NCBI GenBank assembly: GCA_964479595.1
Contig: CAYZMU010000015.1
Span: forward strand, 1-28,843
Length of the DNA stretch: 28,843 bases
DNA from: Firm-04 sp964479595
GTDB taxonomy: Bacteria > Bacillota > Clostridia > Oscillospirales > Ruminococcaceae
Reading direction: 5' to 3'
How positions within the stretch are numbered: the stretch's first letter is position 1; the number at the start of each line of letters is the position of its first letter. Positions 1 to 5,542 of the stretch are shown here, one piece after another. The translations under genes and the position numbers were made by a program. The notes under the pieces were generated by a model. That model saw only the letters and a program-made list of their open reading frames with translations. It was not told the origin of the DNA and made no database searches.

Positions 1-52
1 ACGACCTCCGCCGTGACAGGGCGGCGTTCTAAACCAACTGAACTACCAAGCC
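1..52 (-). tRNA. tRNA-Asp (GTC), 3' part cut by window edge
   Basis: Read on the minus strand, the sequence has a 7-nt acceptor arm (52-46), a GTTC/GAAC D-stem, a CCGCC/GGCGG anticodon stem and the loop CTGTCAC, whose anticodon GTC (positions 17-15) reads Asp codons. The variable loop begins before the sequence runs out, so the T-arm and acceptor 3' strand lie outside the window. A consensus promoter sits about 35 nt upstream. Confidence 0.93.
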
Positions 53-92
53 ATGCCGCTGACGGACCGTCCGCCCGTCAAGTGACTCATTC

Positions 93-121
93 ATTATACA
101 ACATCTCGCCGAAATTGTCAA
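93..121 (-). promoter_or_regulatory. Promoter of tRNA-Asp
   Basis: Minus-strand TTGACA (121-116), 17-nt spacer, TATAAT (98-93): a perfect sigma-70/SigA-type match. The predicted start site, near 86, leaves a leader of about 34 nt before the mature tRNA; that leader contains the small inverted repeat GACGG-A-CCGTC (61-71). It lies in the gap after recG, so the tRNA is transcribed independently. Confidence 0.85.
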
Positions 122-192
122 GAGAAACCCGAAAATTCGTCATTTTGCACAATCAAGGCGCGCAAGATGCCGGCACGGTACAGCAAAACGCG

Positions 193-2241
193 CTAATTAA
201 AGGTGTTGTCCCCGCTTTTTGAGAACATTTGCATGACGGCGGCGCGCAGCTTGTGATAGCGCGGCAGGGAAAGCCGCGGGTCCTCCCTGAGAATCTCCTG
301 TGCCGCCTGCTGCGTTTCCCGTACGAGCGCCATATCTCCCGAAAACGCGGTCTGCACGAGCGGCGGCATCCCGTGCTGGGCGTGCCCGAAGAAATCTCCC
401 GGACCGCGCAGTCTGAGGTCTTCTTCTGCGATTTCAAAGCCGTCGGTAGTGCGCGCGAGAACCCGCAGCCGCTCGCGGGCCTCCTCGCTGTGACTGTCGG
501 TGATGAGAATGCAGTGGCTCTGCAGCGCGCCGCGCCCGACTCTGCCGCGAAGCTGGTGCAGCTGCGCCATGCCGAAGCGGTCGGCGTTTTCAATCAGGAT
601 GACGGTGGCGTTGGGAATGTCCACCCCGACCTCGACCACGGTCGTGCAGACGAGCAAATCGATTTCTCGCGCCTGCATGGCGGCCATGACCGCCTCTTTT
701 TCCTTGGACTTCATGCGCCCGTGCAGCAGCCCGACCCGGTAGCGCGAAAACGCCCCCTGACGCAGTTTTTCCGCGTAGCTCTGTGCCGCCTGCACATTCT
801 CGAGCTGGTCGGAATCCTCGACCATCGCGCAGACCAGAAACGCCTGCTGTCCCGCGTCAAGCTGCTTCGCGATAAAGGCGTAGGCGCGCTCGCGATACGC
901 TCCCGTCACGGCGTAGGTTTTCACGGGGAGGCGTCCCCGCGGCATTTCGTCCAAAGGCGTGACGTCCAAGTCGCCGTAGATGATGAGCGCCAGGGTGCGC
1001 GGAATCGGTGTCGCGGACATGACGAGTTTGTGCGGGGTGCCGCCCTTTTGCGCGAGCTCCGCGCGCTGCCTGACCCCGAAGCGGTGCTGCTCGTCCGTGA
1101 TGACCAGCCCCAGATTCGAAAACTCCACGCCCTTCTGAATCACGGCGTGCGTGCCAACAAGCACATCGATTTCCCCGCTTTGCAGTTTCGCCCGGATTTC
1201 GGCGCGCTCTTTTGCCTTGGCGGCGCCCGTCAGCAGCGCGGTCCGCACGCCCACCGGCTCCAGAAACGACCGCAGCGTGTCCAGATGCTGGCGCGCGAGA
1301 ATCTCCGTGGGTGCCATCAGACAGGTCTGATAGCCGTTTTGCGCCGTGAAAGCGGCAGCCGCCGCCGCGACCACGGTTTTGCCGCTCCCGACATCGCCCT
1401 GCAGCAGGCGGTTCATGGGCTTTTCTCTGCACAAATCCTTGCAGATGGCGTCAATGGCGCGGCGCTGGGCGTTCGTCAGCGTGAAGGGGAGCGCGCTGTA
1501 AAACGCGGAAAGGTCGGTGTTTTCGGACATGGCGGCGGAACTGAGCGACTCGGCCCTGTGCCGCAGCATCAAAGTGCCGAGCTGAAACTGCAGCAGCTCC
1601 TCAAACGCCAGTCTGCGCCTCGCCGTTTCCAGCGTCTCTTTGTCCGGGGGGCGGTGGATGCCGTTTAGCGCGTCAACAAGCGGTATCAGCGCGTGGGCTG
1701 CGCGAAAATCCTCCGTCAGCGTCTCCGCCCCGGCCGCGTCCAGCAGCGTCAGCGCGGTCTTGACATTCGTGCGAATCATCGCGCTGGTAAGCCCCGTTGT
1801 CTGCGGATAAACGGGCAGCAGCAGCATGGCGCCCTCGCAGAGCTGCACCTGAGGGGAGTTCATTTCCCGCCCCGTGAACCCCGCGGAGACCTTGCCGTAG
1901 AGAAAATACTCCGCGCCCGGGCGCATTGCCTCGTAGGTATAGGGCGTGTTGAAAAAGACGAGAGTTAAATCCTCCGTGCCGTCGTTTACGAGGACGCGGT
2001 AGATGGTAATGCCGTTCCGCACGAATTTCGGGGGGTATTTTTGAACGACGCGGGCTCTTACCGCGCAGGCGGTGTCCGGTTCGGTTTCGTCTATCGCGAG
2101 CGGCTCAGTGAAATCCACGTAGGTACGCGGAAAATGGCAGAGCAGGTCGTAGGGAGTCTCAATCCCGAGTTTCCTGTATTTTTGCGCCCGCTTTTCCCCG
2201 ATGCCCGGGAGCGTTTCAATGGGACTGTACAGCTGATTCAT
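193..2241 (-). CDS. recG: ATP-dependent DNA helicase RecG
   Basis: A 682-residue protein, the usual RecG length. RecG is a monomeric superfamily 2 translocase that regresses stalled replication forks and branch-migrates Holliday junctions. The N-terminal wedge/OB region is at about 1-230. Walker A GDVGSGKT is at 282-289, the DEQH box at 383-386, and SATPIPRT (motif III) at 409-416. The C-terminal helicase lobe carries the RecG-typical motif QLHQLRGRVGRG. The ATG overlaps the mnmA stop (ATGA), and a GGAG lies 7 nt upstream inside mnmA, so the two are translationally coupled and probably share the mnmA promoter. No convincing terminator is visible in the 70 nt after the stop. The function is well supported by the whole-length match. 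Confidence 0.97.
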   Translation of the reverse strand: MNQLYSPIETLPGIGEKRAQKYRKLGIETPYDLLCHFPRTYVDFTEPLAIDETEPDTACAVRARVVQKYPPKFVRNGITIYRVLVNDGTEDLTLVFFNTPYTYEAMRPGAEYFLYGKVSAGFTGREMNSPQVQLCEGAMLLLPVYPQTTGLTSAMIRTNVKTALTLLDAAGAETLTEDFRAAHALIPLVDALNGIHRPPDKETLETARRRLAFEELLQFQLGTLMLRHRAESLSSAAMSENTDLSAFYSALPFTLTNAQRRAIDAICKDLCREKPMNRLLQGDVGSGKTVVAAAAAAFTAQNGYQTCLMAPTEILARQHLDTLRSFLEPVGVRTALLTGAAKAKERAEIRAKLQSGEIDVLVGTHAVIQKGVEFSNLGLVITDEQHRFGVRQRAELAQKGGTPHKLVMSATPIPRTLALIIYGDLDVTPLDEMPRGRLPVKTYAVTGAYRERAYAFIAKQLDAGQQAFLVCAMVEDSDQLENVQAAQSYAEKLRQGAFSRYRVGLLHGRMKSKEKEAVMAAMQAREIDLLVCTTVVEVGVDIPNATVILIENADRFGMAQLHQLRGRVGRGALQSHCILITDSHSEEARERLRVLARTTDGFEIAEEDLRLRGPGDFFGHAQHGMPPLVQTAFSGDMALVRETQQAAQEILREDPRLSLPRYHKLRAAVMQMFSKSGDNTFN

Positions 2242-3278
2242 TTGGTTGCTCCGGCGCGGTCGATGATGCCGCCGCCCAAAATCCAGTCCCCGTCGTAGAG
2301 CACCAGCGACTGCCCCGGGGTCACGGCGCGCCGGGGTCTGTCAAAGCGCACGGTGACTTCCCCTCCCTCGCACGCTGTGATTTCCGCGGGGGATTCATCC
2401 TTGCCGTAGCGTATTTTCGCGCTCCCGCGCAGCCCCGGTTCCGGTGTCACGGCAAAGCGGCAGTCGCGCAGCACGCACGTTTCGCTGTACAGCGCCGCCT
2501 CCTCCCCGAGCACGACCTCGTTTCGCGCGGCGTCCCTGCGCGTCACATAAAGCGGCCTGCCGAGCGCCACGCCGAGCCCTCTGCGCTGCCCCACCGTGAA
2601 CTGCCACTGACCGCTGTGTGTGCCGAGTATCCGCCCGTGCCCGTCCGTGAACGTTCCGCTTTCGGGCTCAAAATGCCGCTGCTCGCGGAGAAATTCGGCG
2701 TAGCCTGTGCCCTTCGGCACGAAACAGACGTCCATGCTGTCCTTTGGCACCTCCTCGAAAATCCCGTATTCACGCGCCATTTCGCGGACATCTGACTTGA
2801 GCAGCCCGCCCAGCGGAAAAACCGCGCGGGAAAGCTGCGCCGGCGTCAGGCGGTAGAGCACATAGCTTTGGTCCTTGGAGGCGTCCGCCGCGCGTTTCAG
2901 AGCGCACACGCCCCAATCCCCGCGCGGCTCCGCCTTCGCGTAATGTCCCGTGGCGACGGCGTCAAAGCCGCGTTCGTCCGCCAGCCCAAGCAGCGTCTTG
3001 AACTTTACTTCGGCGTTGCAGATGACACAGGGGTTGGGCGTCTGCCCGTCGCGATAGCCCCGCGCGAAAGGCCCCAGCACCGCCTTTTCAAATTCCGCGC
3101 GGCAGTCCGCGACAAAATGCGGGATCTGCATTCTCCGCGCGGCGTCAGAAGCGGCTTTCGGGGGCTCTGCGTCGGTCATGCGCAGCGTCACGGCGCAGAC
3201 CTCGTGCCCGCCCTCTCTGAGCAGCCGTGCCGAGACCGCGGAATCCACGCCGCCGCTCAGCCCCAGCAGAATCTTCAT
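2238..3278 (-). CDS. mnmA: tRNA-specific 2-thiouridylase MnmA
   Basis: A 346-residue enzyme that makes the s2 group of (c)mnm5s2U34 in tRNA-Lys, -Glu and -Gln(UUG), using ATP and persulfide sulfur. The PP-loop SGGVDS is at residues 8-13. The two catalytic cysteines are in NPC(82-84)VIC and in MDVCF (Cys185), and the C-terminal beta-barrel ends near GQSLVLYDGDW. The start chosen is the ATG at 3278, because the family begins just before the PP-loop and the promoter -10 lies only 18 nt upstream. The longer open frame to 3470 merely reads through the tRNA-Gln gene. The 5' UTR is about 12 nt with only a weak GGTG ribosome site. It is followed by recG with a 4-nt overlap. Confidence 0.96.
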   Translation of the reverse strand: MKILLGLSGGVDSAVSARLLREGGHEVCAVTLRMTDAEPPKAASDAARRMQIPHFVADCRAEFEKAVLGPFARGYRDGQTPNPCVICNAEVKFKTLLGLADERGFDAVATGHYAKAEPRGDWGVCALKRAADASKDQSYVLYRLTPAQLSRAVFPLGGLLKSDVREMAREYGIFEEVPKDSMDVCFVPKGTGYAEFLREQRHFEPESGTFTDGHGRILGTHSGQWQFTVGQRRGLGVALGRPLYVTRRDAARNEVVLGEEAALYSETCVLRDCRFAVTPEPGLRGSAKIRYGKDESPAEITACEGGEVTVRFDRPRRAVTPGQSLVLYDGDWILGGGIIDRAGATK

Positions 3279-3296
3279 CCCATCACCCCCACCGCC

Positions 3297-3325
3297 ATTA
3301 TACCACAAATGCCGCGCTTTGTCCA
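3297..3325 (-). promoter_or_regulatory. Promoter of mnmA-recG
   Basis: Minus-strand TGGACA (3325-3320), 17-nt spacer, TATAAT (3302-3297). The predicted start is near 3290, 12 nt before the mnmA ATG. This independent promoter follows the tRNA-Gln terminator, so mnmA-recG and the tRNA are separate units. Confidence 0.75.
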
Positions 3326-3334
3326 CCGAACATA

Positions 3335-3367
3335 CAAAAACGGACGAGCCGTGCCACGGCCCGCCCG
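3335..3367 (-). terminator. Rho-independent terminator of tRNA-Gln
   Basis: On the minus strand a 12-bp stem (3367-3356 with 3352-3341, two G-U pairs) closes a 3-nt GGC loop and is followed at once by TTTTTG (3340-3335). It lies 12 nt after the tRNA-Gln 3' end and just before the mnmA -35 box. Confidence 0.85.
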
Positions 3368-3378
3368 CTGGGAAAAGT

Positions 3379-3450
3379 TGGGGTGGAAGGATTTGAACCC
3401 TCGAAATAACGGAGTCAGAGTCCGCTGCCTTACCGCTTGGCGACACCCCA
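3379..3450 (-). tRNA. tRNA-Gln (CTG)
   Basis: 72 nt on the minus strand. Acceptor TGGGGTG (3450-3444) pairs with CACCCCA. The anticodon stem is GCGGA/TCCGT with loop CTCTGAC, giving anticodon CTG (Gln). The T-arm is GAGGG-TTCAAAT-CCTTC and the discriminator base is A (3379). CCA is not encoded: the next three bases read CTT. It has its own promoter and terminator. As it has C34 it is not itself a substrate of the neighbouring MnmA. Confidence 0.96.
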
Positions 3451-3468
3451 GTTTGTTCCCGCTTTACC

Positions 3469-3497
3469 ATTATACCACATTCTTTCCGGTTTGTAAA
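3469..3497 (-). promoter_or_regulatory. Promoter of tRNA-Gln
   Basis: Minus-strand TTTACA (3497-3492), 17-nt spacer, TATAAT (3474-3469). The predicted start is near 3462, 12 nt upstream of the mature tRNA. Confidence 0.8.
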
Positions 3498-3524
3498 GCC
3501 CTTTCGCGAAATTTTTTCGGGAAT

Positions 3525-3542
3525 TTTTGAAATTCTTCAAAA
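3525..3542. repeat. 18-bp perfect dyad between two divergent promoters
   Basis: TTTTGAA-ATTC-TTCAAAA: 7-bp arms and a 4-bp centre. It sits between the tRNA-Gln promoter (minus) and the lipid kinase promoter (plus), ending 4 bp before the latter's -35 box. The size and position suit a dimeric regulator's operator, but no such protein is encoded next to it and AT-rich dyads occur by chance. Confidence 0.4.
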
Positions 3543-3546
3543 GCCC

Positions 3547-3575
3547 TTGCGTTTTGGCGGAAAATCTGGTATAAT
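3547..3575 (+). promoter_or_regulatory. Promoter of the lipid kinase/PIN-like operon
   Basis: TTGCGT (3547-3552), 17-nt spacer, TATAAT (3570-3575) with an extended -10 TG at 3567-3568. The predicted start near 3582 gives a leader of about 77 nt. Confidence 0.75.
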
Positions 3576-3581
3576 ATTACC

Positions 3582-3658
3582 GTGGCAGCGTTTGCCACCA
3601 ACCGGATGTCTGTTCGGCACCACGCCCGGTTTGCATTTTCTCTCAAGGCAGGCGGCGT
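3582..3658 (+). other. Structured 5' leader of the lipid kinase operon
   Basis: The predicted transcript opens directly with a 6-bp hairpin, GTGGCA (3582-3587)/TGCCAC (3593-3598). A second pairing follows, AACCGG (3600-3605)/CCGGTT (3626-3631). The ribosome site (AAGGCAGG) and ATG come after it. I do not recognise a known riboswitch family, and no terminator-type U-run is present, so any regulation would be at translation or RNA stability. Confidence 0.4.
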
Positions 3659-4627
3659 ATGAAAGAACTTTATTTCATTACCAATCTTCAGTCAGGCAAG
3701 AACGCGATACGGCCCAGACTCGCGACCGTCATCGATATCTTCACGGCGGGCGGCTATGAAGTGACTGTCCGCACCACGCAGGAGCGCTTTGACGCGACGG
3801 CGGCGGCGGAATATGCCTGTCTTTGCGGGAAATTTGACCTCATCGTCTGTTCGGGGGGCGACGGCACGCTCAACGAGGTTGTGCAGGGACTGATACACAG
3901 CCAGGAACCGCTTCCCGTGGGCTACCTGCCCTGCGGTTCCACAAACGATTTCGCGCGCTCCATGAAAATTCCGCGCAATCCGGTGGAGGCGGCTGCGCAG
4001 ATTCTCCAAAGCCACCCCTACTGCTGCGACATCGGGCTTTTCGGCGGCCGCTCTTTTCTCTATGTCGCGTCTTTCGGGGCTTTTACCGCCTCGACCTATG
4101 AGACTCCGCAGAAACTCAAGAATATCATGGGTCATCTGGCGTATCTGCTCCACGGACTGACGCTCGTCCCGACCATTCGCGCGTTTCATATCAAGCTGGA
4201 ATACGACGAATCTACGCTCGAGGACGAATTTATCTTCGGCATGGTCACGAACACCGCGTCTGTCGGCGGAATGCTCAGAATCAAGTATTTCCGCCTCGAC
4301 GACGGGCTTTTCGAGGTCATGCTGATTCGCAAGCCGCAGACGGTTCTCGATTTGCAGCGCACGGTTGCCGCGCTGCTCAACATCGAGGACGAGAGACTGC
4401 CCGAAAACATTGTGTTTCTGCGCGCGTCCAGACTCCGCTTCATCTCCGACGAGGAAATCATCTGGAATCTGGACGGGGAATACGGCGGGGAACACTGCGA
4501 CACTCAAATCGATGTACACAGGCGCGCGGTCACCTTCCGCGTCGGCGAGGATTCGCCGTTTAACGATGAGGAAATCCCCTATCTCCCGGTGCCGGCGGAG
4601 ACATCCGAATCCGCAAAGGAGGAGTGA
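3659..4627 (+). CDS. Diacylglycerol kinase-family lipid kinase (YegS/DgkB-like)
   Basis: A 322-residue protein of the DAGK catalytic family (YegS/BmrU/DgkB). Such enzymes phosphorylate diacylglycerol or related lipids at the inner membrane face with ATP, returning diacylglycerol to phospholipid synthesis. The nucleotide motif SGGDGTLNE is at about 65-73 and GSTNDFAR at 93-100, both as in the family. The C-terminal beta-sandwich domain spans about 130-300. No signal or membrane segment is seen. The ATG is preceded by AAGGCAGG. Its stop overlaps a GTG of the next gene (GTGA), so the two are one operon. The exact substrate cannot be read from sequence. A paralogue of the same family lies at 13346-14221. 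Confidence 0.88.
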   Translation: MKELYFITNLQSGKNAIRPRLATVIDIFTAGGYEVTVRTTQERFDATAAAEYACLCGKFDLIVCSGGDGTLNEVVQGLIHSQEPLPVGYLPCGSTNDFARSMKIPRNPVEAAAQILQSHPYCCDIGLFGGRSFLYVASFGAFTASTYETPQKLKNIMGHLAYLLHGLTLVPTIRAFHIKLEYDESTLEDEFIFGMVTNTASVGGMLRIKYFRLDDGLFEVMLIRKPQTVLDLQRTVAALLNIEDERLPENIVFLRASRLRFISDEEIIWNLDGEYGGEHCDTQIDVHRRAVTFRVGEDSPFNDEEIPYLPVPAETSESAKEE

Positions 4628-5484
4628 ATACCAACGGTATTCCGCGTAACATGATACGTGTATTTCTCATCGACTACGAAAATGTCAATTCGGCGGGGCT
4701 GCAGGGTATCGGGCAGGTTGAGCCTGAGGACCGTGTGATCCTTTTCTACAGCCACACGGCGAACACACTCTCGTTTGAACTGATGGACGAAATGCTTTCC
4801 GCGAATGTGGTTCCCGAGCGCGTGCTTCTGTCGCACACCGGCAAGAACGCGCTGGATTTCCAGCTTGTGACGTTTCTGGGGTATCTCATTGCCCGGGGGC
4901 AGGCGGACGAGTATTTCATCATCAGCAAGGACGAGGGCTACCGTTCCGCGATCGATTTCTGTACGGAATATCTCCACGCGGCTGTCGCGATGTGTCCGAC
5001 ACTCAAGGCGGCCTTTGAGGCGGAGAAAGCCGGCAGAATCAAGACTCCGGGCAAGGCGGCGCAGGAGAAGCAGCCCGCCCCGGTGAGCCTTCGCAAGCGC
5101 AAGACCGTCGTGCAGCTGCAGCCGAAAGCCGCCTCGTCCAAGGACGAGAAACCGCAGGCTCAGAAGAAAGAGCCCGCGAAGAAGCAGCCCGAAAAAAACG
5201 AGGCCCAGAAGAAAGAGCCTGAGAAAAAGGAGCCCGAAAAGAAGGAACCGGAAAAACCCAAAAAGGAGCCCGCCAAACCCAAGGCTCCCAAGCTCACGAT
5301 GGAGACCGTTTCGGCGCTGCTCGAGCCCGGGACACCCAAGAAGGCGGCGTCGGAAATCCTGCGCTGCCTGCAGACAAGCCACAGCAAGACCGAGTTTCAC
5401 ACCGCGCTGCAGCACAGCTTTGACGCGGAGTCTGTGAAGCGCTATTACCACAGCGTAAAGCCTCTGCTCTCGCGCTACGACTAA
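4624..5484 (+). CDS. PIN/NYN-like domain protein with Lys/Glu/Pro-rich linker
   Basis: Probable metal-dependent nuclease of the PIN-like (PIN7/NYN) group. Counting from the ATG at 4651, the globular domain covers 1-130. It has acidic residues where these folds place metal ligands: Asp8 and Glu10 in IDYENVN, Asp69 in NALDFQL, and Asp94 in ISKDEGY. A low-complexity linker (about 131-213) repeats KKEPEK-type units. A small helical C-terminal domain (214-277) ends the protein. The start is uncertain. GTG at 4624 has AAAGGAGG almost touching it (1-nt spacing), while ATG 4651, where the domain begins, is 28 nt away. A perfect hairpin, AATACC-AAC-GGTATT (4627-4641), could shorten that distance. The target RNA or DNA is unknown; nuclease activity is inferred. 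Confidence 0.75.
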   Translation: MNTNGIPRNMIRVFLIDYENVNSAGLQGIGQVEPEDRVILFYSHTANTLSFELMDEMLSANVVPERVLLSHTGKNALDFQLVTFLGYLIARGQADEYFIISKDEGYRSAIDFCTEYLHAAVAMCPTLKAAFEAEKAGRIKTPGKAAQEKQPAPVSLRKRKTVVQLQPKAASSKDEKPQAQKKEPAKKQPEKNEAQKKEPEKKEPEKKEPEKPKKEPAKPKAPKLTMETVSALLEPGTPKKAASEILRCLQTSHSKTEFHTALQHSFDAESVKRYYHSVKPLLSRYD

Positions 5485-5489
5485 AAGAA

Positions 5490-5542
5490 CCCCCTGAGCG
5501 GCAGCCACAGTCCGGGCCGCCCCTCAGGGGGCTTTGTTTTTT
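5490..5542 (+). terminator. Terminator of the lipid kinase/PIN-like operon
   Basis: CCCCCTGAG (5490-5498) pairs with CTCAGGGGG (5523-5531), with an inner CGGC/GCCG pairing, and is followed by CTTTGTTTTTT. It begins 6 nt after the stop and ends at the stop of the convergent topoisomerase gene. On the minus strand the same stem is followed by TTCTTTT, so it may work weakly in both directions. Confidence 0.9.

Noticed and set aside
229..1668. A 479-residue plus-strand frame opposite recG
   Set aside because: Same cause: arginine- and leucine-rich nonsense composition, no recognisable domain, and it lies wholly inside recG.
3279..3470. A 64-residue N-terminal extension of MnmA
   Set aside because: It translates the tRNA-Gln gene and its terminator. 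The promoter of mnmA lies downstream of it, just before ATG 3278.
4579..5508. A 309-residue minus-strand frame opposite the PIN-like gene
   Set aside because: It is a leucine/phenylalanine-rich mirror of the Lys/Glu/Pro linker, with no start signal and overlapping the terminator.
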